Shown piece after piece: positions 34,843-44,882 of a stretch of DNA of 64,000 nt. Both the position numbers and the translations under genes were made by a program. The DNA lies in assembly GCA_014378845.1 (NCBI GenBank), contig JACMNB010000007.1, positions 62,001 to 126,000 on the forward strand. The letters run 5' to 3'. Source of the stretch: Methylotenera sp. (lineage in GTDB: Bacteria > Pseudomonadota > Gammaproteobacteria > Burkholderiales > Methylophilaceae). The notes under the pieces were generated by a model that was given only the letters and a program-made list of their open reading frames with translations, searched no databases and was not told the origin of the DNA. The first letter of the stretch is position 1, and each line of letters starts with the position of its first letter.

Positions 34843-37020
34843 TCAGCTAAGCTGGATGATTAAACCAGCCAGCGGCGGCAATGTAATCAACACGGATTGG
34901 TTACAGTTCATCCAAGCGATATTTTCAGTTGTTAAGCCAGCACCATTGCCCTGGTTGCTTCCACCATACGTCACTGCATCGCTATTAAATATCTCAGTGT
35001 AGCTGCCAGCTTTTGGCATGCCAATACGATAATGATGCCGCAACACAGGCGTAAAATTCAGCACTATTATAGCAAAACTGCCATCAATAGCGCGCCGCAC
35101 AAAGCTAATTATCGATTGATCGGAATCGTGACAATCTATCCAGTCGAATCCGCTATGCTCAAAATCCAATTCATACAAACATTTTAAATTGCGATAAAGA
35201 TGGTTTAAATCGCTGCTAACGCGCTGTATGCCTTGATGCAAGCTGCTGCCAAGCAAATGCCAATCCAGACTACGATTGACGTTCCACTCGCTACCTTGCG
35301 CAATTTCGTTACCCATAAAATTAAGTTTTTTACCTGGGCTAGTCATTTGCAGCGTTAATAACAGTCGCAAGTTAGCAAATTTTTGCCATTCATCCCCTGG
35401 CATTTTGCCGATTAATGAGCCTTTGCCATGCACCACTTCATCGTGTGAAAACGGCAACACAAAATTTTCGCTATAGGCATATAACTGGCCAAAAGTGAGT
35501 TTGTCGTGATGATATTTACGATGCACTGGGTCTTGCTCAATGTAGGCCAAATTATCGTTCATCCAACCCATATTCCACTTCATGCTAAAGCCAAGTCCGC
35601 CCAAATACACAGGGCGTGATACGCCCGGCCAAGCGGTTGATTCTTCGGCAATTGTTAGCGCACCAGGAAAATCCTGATGCACAATGGTATTAAGTTGTTT
35701 AATAAAATCAATGACTTCTAAATTTTCGCGACCGCCAAATTTGTTGGGTAGCCATTCACCTGCCTTACGCGAGTAATCTAAATATAACATCGATGCTACT
35801 GCATCGACGCGCAAGCCGTCGATATGAAATTCTTCTAACCAAAAGTACGCGTTTGAAACTAAAAAGTTTCGCACCTCGTTGCGGCCGTAGTTAAAAATCA
35901 ACGTGCCCCAATCTTGATGCTCGCCTAAGCGCGGGTCTTCATGCTCATACAGCGCGCTGCCGTCATAGCGTGCTAAGGCCCAATCATCTTTAGGAAAGTG
36001 CCCAGGCACCCAATCTAAAATGACGCCGATATTGGCTTGGTGGCAGGCGTCAATCAAAAAGCGCAAATCATCTGGCGTGCCGTGACGATTAGTCACGCCG
36101 AAGTAGCCAGTCGTTTGATAACCCCACGATTCAGTCAGCGGATGCTCGGTAATTGGCAATAATTCAATGTGCGTATAGCCCATATCCGCCACATATGGCA
36201 CGAGCTTTTCGGCCAGTTCACGATAGCTTAAGAGTGCGTTGCCCTCTTTGCGTTGCCAGCTGCCTAAATGCACCTCATAGCAGTTAAATGGCGCGTGTAA
36301 CCAGTCCGCCTCGCCGCGCTTTTTAAGCCATGTTTTATCGTTCCATTGGTAATTATTTGTGGTGGTGACGCGCGACGCCGTACCGGGGCGCAGCTCAAAT
36401 TCGCGTCCATAAGGATCAATCTTGCTAAAAACTGCGCCAGTTTGGCGATTGCGAATTTCAAATTTATATAGCTCTCCAGCAGCTAAATGTGGGATAAAAA
36501 TCTCCCATACACCGCTACCGCCGCGCACGCGCATTTGGTTCACGCGGCCATCCCAGTGATTAAAATTGCCCACAACGCTTACCCGCTCTGCGCTTGGCGC
36601 CCAAACGGCAAAGCTCACGCCTGCTACGCCTTGCAGTGTGCACGCATGTGCGCCAAAAGTGTTGTACGCGTGATTTAATTGGCCTTCGGCAAATAAATGT
36701 AGTTCATCGTCGCTAATAAAAGGTGCGAAAGAGTATGCATCATGCACTTCAATCGTTGCGCTTGCATATTCAATTTTTAACCTACATGGCGCGGTTGGTT
36801 TAACGCTGCCCTGCCATGTAAATAAGTCATCCTCTTGAATTTTTTCTAGTGGCAACCAGGCCGAGCCAACCTTCAGCCATACTTGTTTGGCTGCCGGCAA
36901 AAACGCGCGAAACACAAAATGTTTCTTTTGGTTTGTATGCAAACCTAAAAAATGAAAAGGATCGTGATGCTGCGCACCTAATATTAGGTGAAGCTGTTTG
37001 AGTTCTGTTTGCGTATTCAA
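34843..37020 (-). CDS. glgB: 1,4-alpha-glucan branching enzyme
   Basis: GlgB makes alpha-1,6 branches in glycogen. The 725-residue GH13 protein has a tandem N-terminal carbohydrate-binding part (N1 about 5-100; CBM48 about 110-215, with VWAPSAERVSVVGNFNHWDG) and the catalytic barrel. The nucleophile Asp is in DGLRVDAVASMLYLDY (about 405), the acid/base Glu in TIAEESTAWPGVSRP, and the third acid in LPFSHDEVVHGK. A C-terminal beta domain follows. The start is TTG at 37020 with no strong ribosome-binding site. It is divergent from glgC with a 217-bp shared control region. Confidence 0.96.
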   Translation of the reverse strand: MNTQTELKQLHLILGAQHHDPFHFLGLHTNQKKHFVFRAFLPAAKQVWLKVGSAWLPLEKIQEDDLFTWQGSVKPTAPCRLKIEYASATIEVHDAYSFAPFISDDELHLFAEGQLNHAYNTFGAHACTLQGVAGVSFAVWAPSAERVSVVGNFNHWDGRVNQMRVRGGSGVWEIFIPHLAAGELYKFEIRNRQTGAVFSKIDPYGREFELRPGTASRVTTTNNYQWNDKTWLKKRGEADWLHAPFNCYEVHLGSWQRKEGNALLSYRELAEKLVPYVADMGYTHIELLPITEHPLTESWGYQTTGYFGVTNRHGTPDDLRFLIDACHQANIGVILDWVPGHFPKDDWALARYDGSALYEHEDPRLGEHQDWGTLIFNYGRNEVRNFLVSNAYFWLEEFHIDGLRVDAVASMLYLDYSRKAGEWLPNKFGGRENLEVIDFIKQLNTIVHQDFPGALTIAEESTAWPGVSRPVYLGGLGFSMKWNMGWMNDNLAYIEQDPVHRKYHHDKLTFGQLYAYSENFVLPFSHDEVVHGKGSLIGKMPGDEWQKFANLRLLLTLQMTSPGKKLNFMGNEIAQGSEWNVNRSLDWHLLGSSLHQGIQRVSSDLNHLYRNLKCLYELDFEHSGFDWIDCHDSDQSIISFVRRAIDGSFAIIVLNFTPVLRHHYRIGMPKAGSYTEIFNSDAVTYGGSNQGNGAGLTTENIAWMNCNQSVLITLPPLAGLIIQLS

Positions 37021-37237
37021 AATGGGCGTCTAAAAAATTGAGTGAGATTAAATTAAAATTAAGTATTTGTGCAATAGATTATAACGCTTTATTGAGATTA
37101 TAATGTGTTGAAGAAGTGATGGGGCCTTTTGCATAACAGTTACTTGGTTCCTCGTTAGTTTTTTGCAGGTTTAAATCGTGCGGTAAATATTAACGCATTA
37201 ATCACCATTCATTAACGCCTTTAATAGAGAATGCCTC

Positions 37238-38530
37238 ATGGAAAAAGACATCAATTCAACGCGCTTTGTTAGTAATCTTACTAAAAATACGGTTGCGCTA
37301 ATATTGGCGGGCGGGCGTGGCAGTCGCTTAAAAGATTTAACCAGCCACCGCGCTAAGCCAGCCGTGCCATTTGGCGGTAAATTTCGTATTATCGATTTCC
37401 CACTTTCTAATTGCCTCAACTCGGGTATTCGCCGCGTTGGCGTACTTACCCAATATAAATCACACAGTTTGATGCGCCATATTCAACGCGGCTGGGGATT
37501 TTTACGTGGTGAATTTAATGAATATATCGAGTTGCTGCCAGCTTCGCAGCAAAGCGATACTGAGGAGTGGTACAAAGGTACGGCCGATGCGGTGTATCAA
37601 AATCTAGATATTTTAAGAGCGGGTGAAGCCGAATATGTGGTGATTTTGGCGGGTGACCATATTTATAAAATGGATTACGGCCAAATGTTAGCCTGCCATG
37701 TTAAAAATAATGCTGATATGACAGTAGCTTGTATCAATGTGCCGCTGGAAGAGGCAAAAGGTTTTGGCGTGATGGCGGTGGATGATAAAGACAAAATTAT
37801 CGAATTTGCCGAAAAGCCCGCCAACCCAAAACACATGCCAGGCGACCCAACACAGGCGCTGGCGAGCATGGGAATTTACGTATTTAATGCCAGTTTTTTG
37901 TATGATGAGTTGATGCGCGATGCGGCTGATGCAAGTTCTACCCATGATTTTGGCGGTGACATTATTCCGTATTTAATTTCGCGCGCGCGCATTTATGCGC
38001 ACCGTTTTGAAGATAGCTGTGTGGGCGCTAGAAACAATCTACATTATTGGCGCGATGTGGGGACTATCGATGCCTATTGGCAGGCGAATATGGAGCTCAC
38101 TCGGGTGATTCCAGAGCTTAATATGTACGATCACGTGTGGCCAATTTGGACCTACCAAGAGCAATTGCCACCCGCAAAATTTGTGTTCAATGACCCCGAT
38201 AGAATGGGTAAAGCTACCGATTCGATTGTATCGGGCGGCTGTTTAATTAGCGGCTCTTGCGTCACCAGCTCGGTACTATTTTCCAACGTACGCGTGCATA
38301 GTTACTGCGAGATTGAAGGCGCTGTCATCATGCCAAATGTGGTAGTACACCGCCATGCAAAATTGAATAATGTTGTCCTTGATAAAGGCGTACACGTGCC
38401 AGAAGGCATGGAAATTGGCTTTGACTTAGAAGCCGACAAAAAACGCTTTCATGTTTCAGATAAAGGCATAGTATTAGTTACGCGTGAAATGTTAGGGCAG
38501 TATCATCCTGTTACTTATGGCAAATCATAG
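37238..38530 (+). CDS. glgC: Glucose-1-phosphate adenylyltransferase
   Basis: GlgC makes ADP-glucose, the committed and allosterically controlled step of glycogen synthesis. The 430-residue product has [15 protein letters not shown], the effector-binding [19 protein letters not shown], the catalytic Asp in [14 protein letters not shown], the glucose-phosphate site [16 protein letters not shown] and a C-terminal left-handed beta-helix. Length and N-terminal region match the E. coli type, which responds to fructose-1,6-bisphosphate. It starts the rightward group glgC, GH57, malQ, glucokinase. AGAGAA lies before the ATG. Confidence 0.96.
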   Translation: MEKDINSTRFVSNLTKNTVALILAGGRGSRLKDLTSHRAKPAVPFGGKFRIIDFPLSNCLNSGIRRVGVLTQYKSHSLMRHIQRGWGFLRGEFNEYIELLPASQQSDTEEWYKGTADAVYQNLDILRAGEAEYVVILAGDHIYKMDYGQMLACHVKNNADMTVACINVPLEEAKGFGVMAVDDKDKIIEFAEKPANPKHMPGDPTQALASMGIYVFNASFLYDELMRDAADASSTHDFGGDIIPYLISRARIYAHRFEDSCVGARNNLHYWRDVGTIDAYWQANMELTRVIPELNMYDHVWPIWTYQEQLPPAKFVFNDPDRMGKATDSIVSGGCLISGSCVTSSVLFSNVRVHSYCEIEGAVIMPNVVVHRHAKLNNVVLDKGVHVPEGMEIGFDLEADKKRFHVSDKGIVLVTREMLGQYHPVTYGKS

Positions 38531-38561
38531 GCTCCTCAATCTCAAAAACTTCAACCTTAAG

Positions 38562-38617
38562 ATTGCAAACTCAAAATTGCAGACTTAAAATTCCAGACTT
38601 AAAGCTACAAAATTAAA
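38562..38617. repeat. 14-bp tandem repeat between glgC and the GH57 gene
   Basis: Four consecutive 14-base units begin at 38562, 38576, 38590 and 38604: ATTGCAAACTCAAA, ATTGCAGACTTAAA, ATTCCAGACTTAAA and GCTACAAAATTAAA. The middle two differ at one position. Weaker similarity extends on both sides. The repeat fills the 135-bp gap upstream of the GH57 gene. Confidence 0.8.
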
Positions 38618-38665
38618 ACTTTATAATTAATCTGTAAAATAAAATCGTAATAAGAAATCCAATTA

Positions 38666-40423
38666 ATGCACCCAACCACACCACCCAAGCTTTTAATCTC
38701 ACTGTATTGGCATATGCACCAACCCGATTACCGCGATTTGATATCGGGCGAATATGTGTTGCCTTGGACTTACTTGCACGCCATTAAAGATTATTCTGAT
38801 ATGGCTTTTCACTTAGAAAACAACGTAAAAGCGCGCACCAGCTTTAATTTTGTGCCCATTTTGTTAGACCAATTAGAAGATTACGTTGATCAATTTACCA
38901 TTAATCAAATAAGAGATCCTTTATTGGCGTTGCTTGGCAAACCAAGCCTTGCAGAGCTTTCAGCCGAGCAGTGCGACTTAATTGTCGATAGCTGTTTTAA
39001 AAGCCATCACGAAAAAATGTTATCGCCGTATGCGCAATATCAGCGCTTATTTAATCTGTATCAAGTGGCCAGCCAAGTGGGCGACGACGAAAACTTGCAA
39101 TACTTTTCGGCGCAATATAAAAGCGATTTACTGGTTTGGTATCATTTAGCCTGGATGGGCGAAAGTATTAAGAAAAACAATGCCTTAGTGATATCGTTAA
39201 TTGAAAAAGGTAGTCACTTTACCAATGCTGATCGATTGGCTTTATTTACATTGATTGGCGAAATAATTAGCCATTTGATTCCGCGTTATAAAGCATTACA
39301 ACAAAAAGGCCAGATTGAAATTTCCTCCACGCCGCATGAGCATCCTATTTTACCTTTGTTGTTAGATTTTAAAAGCACGCTTGATGCCATGCCAGGGGCA
39401 GCTTTGCCGTTAAACGCACAATACAATGGCGGAGAAGCACGCGCCATCAGCCATATTAAACATGCGCAAATTTCGCACCAACGCCGATTTGGACACCAAC
39501 CAGTAGGCATGTGGCCGGCGGAGGGCGCAGTGTCTAAACCAGCGCTAATGTTAATGGCAGGGCAGGGCGTGCAATGGGCAGCGACAGGCGAGGGCGTGTT
39601 GGCCAATAGTTTACATAAATCAAACCCTACCAAAGCGTTAATCTCTCGCACAGAGTATTTGTACAAGCCTTACAAAGTCAGCAATGAGCAAGATGAAATA
39701 ATCTGTTTTTTTAGAGATGATAGACTGTCTGACAAAATTGGTTTTGAATACAGTAAAATGCACAGCACCGATGCCGTGCGCGATTTTGTGAGAGAGTTAG
39801 AACACATTCAAGCAAGCTATCAAAAGCCAGAAAACCCAGTGGTAAGCGTTATTTTGGACGGCGAAAATGCTTGGGAATATTACCCTTACAATGGCTATTA
39901 TTTTTTAACCGAGCTCTATCAGGCTTTGGCCAATCACCCCAATATCGAGATGGTGACGCAATCGGAAATTTGCCAAGCGATTAATACGCCTGAGCAAAGC
40001 CCTTATAAGGTGTTTTGTGGCAATTTGCCAGAAATTGCCGCAGGCAGCTGGGTTTATGGCAGCTTTAGTACATGGATTGGTAGCAATGACAAAAATCGCG
40101 GCTGGGATTTACTGTGCGAAGCCAAAAAAGTCTATGACAAGGTATTAGCCACTGGCGATTTAAACGCAAAACAGCTAGCGTTGTGTGAAAATCAATTGGC
40201 CATTTGCGAAGGCTCGGATTGGTTTTGGTGGTTAGGCGATTACAACTCGGCCGCTAGCGTCAATAGCTTTGATCAACTGTATCGCCGCAATTTAAGCAAT
40301 TTGTATATATTGCTAGCGCAATCGATTCCCGCTGATTTATTAAAACCGATTAACCAAGAAGTATTAGCGCAATTAAGCAATGCCATGTTAAGCGGAACGA
40401 TGAAGCGTGGGCAAGAAAATTAA
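38666..40423 (+). CDS. Glycoside hydrolase family 57 protein (alpha-amylase-like)
   Basis: GH57 enzymes act on alpha-glucans with retention of configuration. The 585-residue product has motif 1 HMHQP in LYWHMHQPDYRD, motif 3 GMWPAEGAVSKP with the nucleophile Glu286, and motif 4 VILDGENAWEYYP with the acid/base Asp398. It has no signal peptide, so it acts in the cytosol. Placement between glgC and malQ points to intracellular glycogen breakdown or remodelling; whether it is an amylase, a glucanotransferase or a debranching activity cannot be told. It starts 135 bases after glgC. Confidence 0.88.
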   Translation: MHPTTPPKLLISLYWHMHQPDYRDLISGEYVLPWTYLHAIKDYSDMAFHLENNVKARTSFNFVPILLDQLEDYVDQFTINQIRDPLLALLGKPSLAELSAEQCDLIVDSCFKSHHEKMLSPYAQYQRLFNLYQVASQVGDDENLQYFSAQYKSDLLVWYHLAWMGESIKKNNALVISLIEKGSHFTNADRLALFTLIGEIISHLIPRYKALQQKGQIEISSTPHEHPILPLLLDFKSTLDAMPGAALPLNAQYNGGEARAISHIKHAQISHQRRFGHQPVGMWPAEGAVSKPALMLMAGQGVQWAATGEGVLANSLHKSNPTKALISRTEYLYKPYKVSNEQDEIICFFRDDRLSDKIGFEYSKMHSTDAVRDFVRELEHIQASYQKPENPVVSVILDGENAWEYYPYNGYYFLTELYQALANHPNIEMVTQSEICQAINTPEQSPYKVFCGNLPEIAAGSWVYGSFSTWIGSNDKNRGWDLLCEAKKVYDKVLATGDLNAKQLALCENQLAICEGSDWFWWLGDYNSAASVNSFDQLYRRNLSNLYILLAQSIPADLLKPINQEVLAQLSNAMLSGTMKRGQEN

Positions 40424-40498
40424 CACGCACTAAAATTAACAACCTGATAATTAAAAGCAAGCTAATTTACACCCATTGAAAATAACGATTAAAAAACA

Positions 40499-42049
40499 AT
40501 GATTAAAGTCTCGGCTAATCCCAATGTAGAACACTTAAACCTCACCAGTAAGCGCTGTGCGGGTGTTTTGCTACATATTAGCTCGTTACCAATGGCAGAT
40601 TTTGGGGTGGATGCGACTCGGTTTGTCGATTTTTTAGCAGAAGTTGGCGCTAGTATTTGGCAGACTTTACCACTCAATATGCCGCATGATGATGGCTCGC
40701 CCTATCAATGTTTAAGCGCCCATGCGGGTAATCCAGCATTTATTAATTTGCAAATTTTAGTCGAGCAAAACTTACTAAGCGGTGACGATTTACGCTTAAA
40801 TAAACATAGCCTGCAAGCGCAAGCGCTATCCTTGCCAGACAGCCCATCTGAGTTTGCTTCTACGTACCTAAAAGCCAATAGGCACGCGGCTCTCGCCAAA
40901 GCTTATTTTAATTATAAGCATTATCAAAACACTGCACTGCAAAAAGAGTTTGGAGTATTTTGCCGTCAAAATAGTGCTTGGCTGGGCGACTTTGCCTTAT
41001 TTTTGGTACTAAGAGAAAAGTTTAAACACGCCAGTTGGAGCGATTGGCCAACAGCTTACAAAAACAAGCAGCCAGCGGTAATCGCATCTGTCAAACAGCG
41101 CTATGCGCACGAAATTGCGGTGATTAAATTTACTCAATTTTTATTTTTTAGGCAGTGGCATGCGCTTAAAACTTACGCCAATCAAAAAGGGATTGCTATG
41201 TTTGGCGACATCCCTATTTTTGTCGCGTATGACAGCGCCGACGTGTGGGCCAAGCCGCAATTATTTAAGCTAGATTCGCACAAAAATATGCAAGTGGTCG
41301 CAGGCGTGCCGCCCGATTATTTTTCTGAGACTGGTCAGCGCTGGGGCAACCCACACTATAACTGGCCAGTGATGCAAGCCACCGGGTTTAGCTGGTGGAA
41401 ACGGCGCATTTTGACGCAACAGCGTATGTTCGATTTAGTGCGCATCGATCATTTTAGAGGCATACAGTCTGCTTGGGAGATTCCTGCAGCTGATGAAACC
41501 GCCATTAACGGCACTTGGGCACTAGCACCAGGGGATGATTTGCTGCGCGTGCTGCGTAAGCAATTTCCAGCTTTGCAATTGATTGCCGAAGATTTAGGCA
41601 TTATCACGCCAGAAGTTGACGCGCTACGCAAAAAACATCATTTACCTGGCATGAAAATTCTTCAATTTGCCTTTGGGGGCGATGATAGCAATCCTTATTT
41701 GCCTGCAAATATTGAACCTAACAGCGTGGTTTATACGGGCACTCACGATAATGATACCAGTTTGGGTTGGTATCAATCGACAGATGACAATGCAAAAAAT
41801 CATTTGCATGCTTTGCTTAAAACAACTTCACCAAACATGCCACAAGATTTAATCACGCTTGCCATGTCGTCCAATGCTGATATGGCGATTATTCCTATGC
41901 AAGATATTTTGGGCTTAGATGCAAAACATCGCATGAATACCCCTGGCACCATCGTCGGTAATTGGCAATGGCAATTCGATTGGAATGCGCTGAGTGATAA
42001 CAAGCGACAATTGTTTAAAGATGCCATTGTGCAGTCAATGCGGGCTTAA
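40499..42049 (+). CDS. malQ: 4-alpha-glucanotransferase (amylomaltase)
   Basis: MalQ transfers alpha-1,4-glucan segments between chains and releases glucose. The 516-residue GH77 protein begins with the family segment RCAGVLLHISSLP, followed by GASIWQTLPLNMP. The catalytic residues are Asp317 in VRIDHFRG, Glu364 in LIAEDLGIIT and Asp417 in GTHDNDTSLGW. It starts 75 bases after the GH57 gene and ends two bases before the glucokinase gene, which suggests that glucose released by MalQ is phosphorylated by the next gene product. Confidence 0.95.
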   Translation: MIKVSANPNVEHLNLTSKRCAGVLLHISSLPMADFGVDATRFVDFLAEVGASIWQTLPLNMPHDDGSPYQCLSAHAGNPAFINLQILVEQNLLSGDDLRLNKHSLQAQALSLPDSPSEFASTYLKANRHAALAKAYFNYKHYQNTALQKEFGVFCRQNSAWLGDFALFLVLREKFKHASWSDWPTAYKNKQPAVIASVKQRYAHEIAVIKFTQFLFFRQWHALKTYANQKGIAMFGDIPIFVAYDSADVWAKPQLFKLDSHKNMQVVAGVPPDYFSETGQRWGNPHYNWPVMQATGFSWWKRRILTQQRMFDLVRIDHFRGIQSAWEIPAADETAINGTWALAPGDDLLRVLRKQFPALQLIAEDLGIITPEVDALRKKHHLPGMKILQFAFGGDDSNPYLPANIEPNSVVYTGTHDNDTSLGWYQSTDDNAKNHLHALLKTTSPNMPQDLITLAMSSNADMAIIPMQDILGLDAKHRMNTPGTIVGNWQWQFDWNALSDNKRQLFKDAIVQSMRA

Positions 42050-42051
42050 CA

Positions 42052-42987
42052 ATGGCATCAACCATTGGCATTGATGTAGGTGGCACCAACATTCGCTTTG
42101 GTGTGTTTAAAGAAGCGCAGTTAATGGATGAAATTAGATTGGAAGCTAACCTTTGCAAGTTATGCGCCAATCTTCTGCCAGAACATTCCAGCTTTGAAAT
42201 AATGCGCATTTTATCTAGTGGCATCATTAGCCTTATAGAAAAAGGCCATACTATTCAATCAGTTGGCATAGGTTTCCCCGGCTTTATTGACCCTGATTCA
42301 AAAAAAATAATCGCGTCGCCCAATTTGCCAGGTTTAAGTTATTTTAACTTAGCTGCTGAGCTGTCCAGAATTTTAGGCTTACCAGTTACGTTAGAAAACG
42401 ATGCCAACGCCGCCGCTTATGGCGAATTTATTTTAGCGGGTAAGCCGCACGGCGGCTTGATTTACGCAGGACTTGGCACAGGCGTAGGCGGCGGACTTGT
42501 ATTAAATGACAAGATTTTTACTGGTCAACATGGCTGCGCAATGGAAATAGGCCATATTATTGTGGAGCGCCCTGCGACTGAAGCCAGCGCTCGACAATGC
42601 GGCTGCGGCAATAAAGGCTGTATGGAGCAATATGCTTCTGCCAGCGGCATTGCCATTAGCTACTTTAATAAAACACAACAAAACTTAACAGCCGCGCAAA
42701 TAGCCAAACTAGCTGGCGAGGGCGATAAATACGCCATTGCAGCTTATTTGTTATCCGCCAGTGCATTAGCGCAAGCCTTGGCCAGCATTACAAAAGTGTT
42801 AGATATAAAAAATTTGGTGATCGGCGGCGGTGTGTCAGGCGCCTGGCCACTCATGAAACTGGCATTTATGCAACGCTTTGAAGCCGATTTAATACCAGTG
42901 CTGCGCAGCACTATTCAGATAAAAGTATCCAATGCCAATGATAAAGCCGGCATGCTGGGTGCTGCAATTTTGTCTACTGCTGAATAA
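42052..42987 (+). CDS. ROK-family glucokinase
   Basis: The enzyme phosphorylates glucose to glucose-6-phosphate with ATP. The 311-residue product has the ATP-binding IGIDVGGTNIRFGVF, the sugar-binding and catalytic ENDANAAAYGE, GLGTGVGGGLVLN, the ROK zinc motif QCGCGNKGCMEQYAS (three Cys) with its His in EIGHIIVE, and the adenosine motif GGGVSGAW. Glucose is the likely substrate because of the malQ and glycogen neighbours, but ROK kinases vary (fructose and N-acetyl sugars are alternatives). It has no DNA-binding domain, so it is not a ROK repressor. Confidence 0.88.
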   Translation: MASTIGIDVGGTNIRFGVFKEAQLMDEIRLEANLCKLCANLLPEHSSFEIMRILSSGIISLIEKGHTIQSVGIGFPGFIDPDSKKIIASPNLPGLSYFNLAAELSRILGLPVTLENDANAAAYGEFILAGKPHGGLIYAGLGTGVGGGLVLNDKIFTGQHGCAMEIGHIIVERPATEASARQCGCGNKGCMEQYASASGIAISYFNKTQQNLTAAQIAKLAGEGDKYAIAAYLLSASALAQALASITKVLDIKNLVIGGGVSGAWPLMKLAFMQRFEADLIPVLRSTIQIKVSNANDKAGMLGAAILSTAE

Positions 42988-43070
42988 GCTGGCTATTTAC
43001 ATGTGGGGTTAAATAAGAACATTAAAACAATTGATTATATGTAATAAATATTTTATATTAGCCAGTTATT

Positions 43071-44867
43071 ATGGACACAACTAAACTGATATTAGGCAAC
43101 TCTCTCTTGATTACTGACGTCTCCAAAATTATCCAAACTAGAAATTTAACGGCTCTTTTTCAGCCGATTATTGACTTAAATAATTCCGTCGTTTTCGGTC
43201 ACGAAGCATTGATTCGTGGTCCCGTCGAAACCCAACTACATTCTCCACTGGCTTTGCTTGAAGCTGCTCATTTAACCAATTTAACACCTCAAATTGAATT
43301 TTTATGCCGCGAGGTAGTGTTGGCAGAATACGCACAATCGCAAAACAAGAATAAACTGTTCGTTAATATCAGTCCTTATTGTTTGCAGCTAAATGAATCT
43401 GAGTTTGCATTTACTCTTAAGCAGCTTGATCATTTGGGCGTAAAGCCTAGTGATATTGTGATTGAAATCACCGAAGGCTCATCGATTAAAGACTTCAGTC
43501 AGTTGACCGACGTAGTAAATATTTATAAAGCCTTGGGATTTGGCATTGCTTTAGACGATTTGGGCGAAGGCTTTTCGAGTTTGCGTTTGTGGTCTGAAAT
43601 TGCGCCGGATTATGTGAAAATTGATAAGCATTTTGTCAGCAATATTCATAACGATCCGATGAAGCTGGAGTTTGTCCGCGCCATTAACAAAATTGCATCA
43701 GAATTGAATTGTTCAACAATTGCAGAAGGTATTGAAACACGCGATGAACTGGCCGTCATTAAAGATTTAAAAATTAACTTTGGCCAAGGTTATTTGTTTG
43801 GCCGACCTTTACCACAATTCCAGCAAGGCTTGGCTGACGATGTGAAGGTACTGCTGAACAGAAACTCAATCAGTGTCTTTCCTGGATACTCAACGGTTAA
43901 TAGTAAGCAAGCCACCGTATCCAACTTGGTGGTTTATCAAGAGCCATTAACGGCTTCATCTAGCAATGACGATGTTTACTTTTTATTTCAACAAGATGCT
44001 AAGCTCAACTCAATTCCAGTGGTATTGCAAAACAAACCAATTGGTTTAATTAGCCGATACGATACGATTAATCGTTTCGCAAGGCCATTTCAACGCGAGT
44101 TACATGGCAAAAAATCCTGTATCGAGTTTATGGATAAGGCGCCACTGATTGTAACAAAATCCATGACAATCAATGCTTTAAGCGAATTAATTTTAAATGC
44201 AAATCCGCAATATTTGCTTAATGGTTTTGTTGTGTTGGATGATGAAAAGCATTATCTTGGTGTGGGTAACGGACACTCCTTGTTGCGAGAAGTCACTAAC
44301 CTGCAAATTCATGCCGCTAGGTATGCCAATCCGCTCACGCTTTTGCCTGGCAATGTACCAATCAATGCCCATATCGATCGATTGTTAGAGAATGAGCAAC
44401 CGTTTGTGGCTTGTTATTGTGATTTAGACAACTTTAAGCCATTTAACGATGCCTATGGCTATCGGAGAGGCGATGAGTTAATCCAGTTTGTTGGGCATCT
44501 TTTGAGTAATGTAGCAATTGACGAGCGAGACTTTATTGGACATATTGGTGGCGATGACTTTATTTTGTTATTTCAATCTGAAAAGTGGGAGCAACTTTGT
44601 ATGGATGCGCTTGCTACCATTACCAAAGTGATTCCAGATTTTTATGATAACAATGATGTAGCAATTGGCGGTATCAATGTGGAAGATAGGCTCGGCAACA
44701 AAAGCTTTTTCCCATTTGGCAGTATGTCAATTGGGGCAGTAAAAGTGTTACCTGAGTGTTTTAAAAGTCACCACGAAGTAGCCGGCGCCATGAGTCGGTC
44801 AAAAAAAGAGGCCAAAAAAACTCAGGGCAATAGCTTATTTATTGATAGACGATCAAAATTGAAATAG
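43071..44867 (+). CDS. EAL-CBS-GGDEF protein (c-di-GMP turnover)
   Basis: The 598-residue product has an N-terminal EAL domain (about 15-255), a CBS pair (about 285-415), and a C-terminal GGDEF domain (about 430-590). The EAL part is intact, with Glu45 in GHEALIRG, FVNISPYCLQL, IEITEGSS, LDDLGEGFSSLRL, VKIDKHFV, EGIET and FGQGYLFGRPL. The GGDEF part has CDLDNFKPFNDAYGY and GGDDF at 493-497, so cyclase activity is plausible. The CBS pair probably senses an adenylate-type ligand. No membrane segment is seen. It stands downstream of the glucokinase gene (83-base gap) and converges with tldD. Confidence 0.88.
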   Translation: MDTTKLILGNSLLITDVSKIIQTRNLTALFQPIIDLNNSVVFGHEALIRGPVETQLHSPLALLEAAHLTNLTPQIEFLCREVVLAEYAQSQNKNKLFVNISPYCLQLNESEFAFTLKQLDHLGVKPSDIVIEITEGSSIKDFSQLTDVVNIYKALGFGIALDDLGEGFSSLRLWSEIAPDYVKIDKHFVSNIHNDPMKLEFVRAINKIASELNCSTIAEGIETRDELAVIKDLKINFGQGYLFGRPLPQFQQGLADDVKVLLNRNSISVFPGYSTVNSKQATVSNLVVYQEPLTASSSNDDVYFLFQQDAKLNSIPVVLQNKPIGLISRYDTINRFARPFQRELHGKKSCIEFMDKAPLIVTKSMTINALSELILNANPQYLLNGFVVLDDEKHYLGVGNGHSLLREVTNLQIHAARYANPLTLLPGNVPINAHIDRLLENEQPFVACYCDLDNFKPFNDAYGYRRGDELIQFVGHLLSNVAIDERDFIGHIGGDDFILLFQSEKWEQLCMDALATITKVIPDFYDNNDVAIGGINVEDRLGNKSFFPFGSMSIGAVKVLPECFKSHHEVAGAMSRSKKEAKKTQGNSLFIDRRSKLK

Positions 44868-44882
44868 CCCTTTCTTAAGGAC

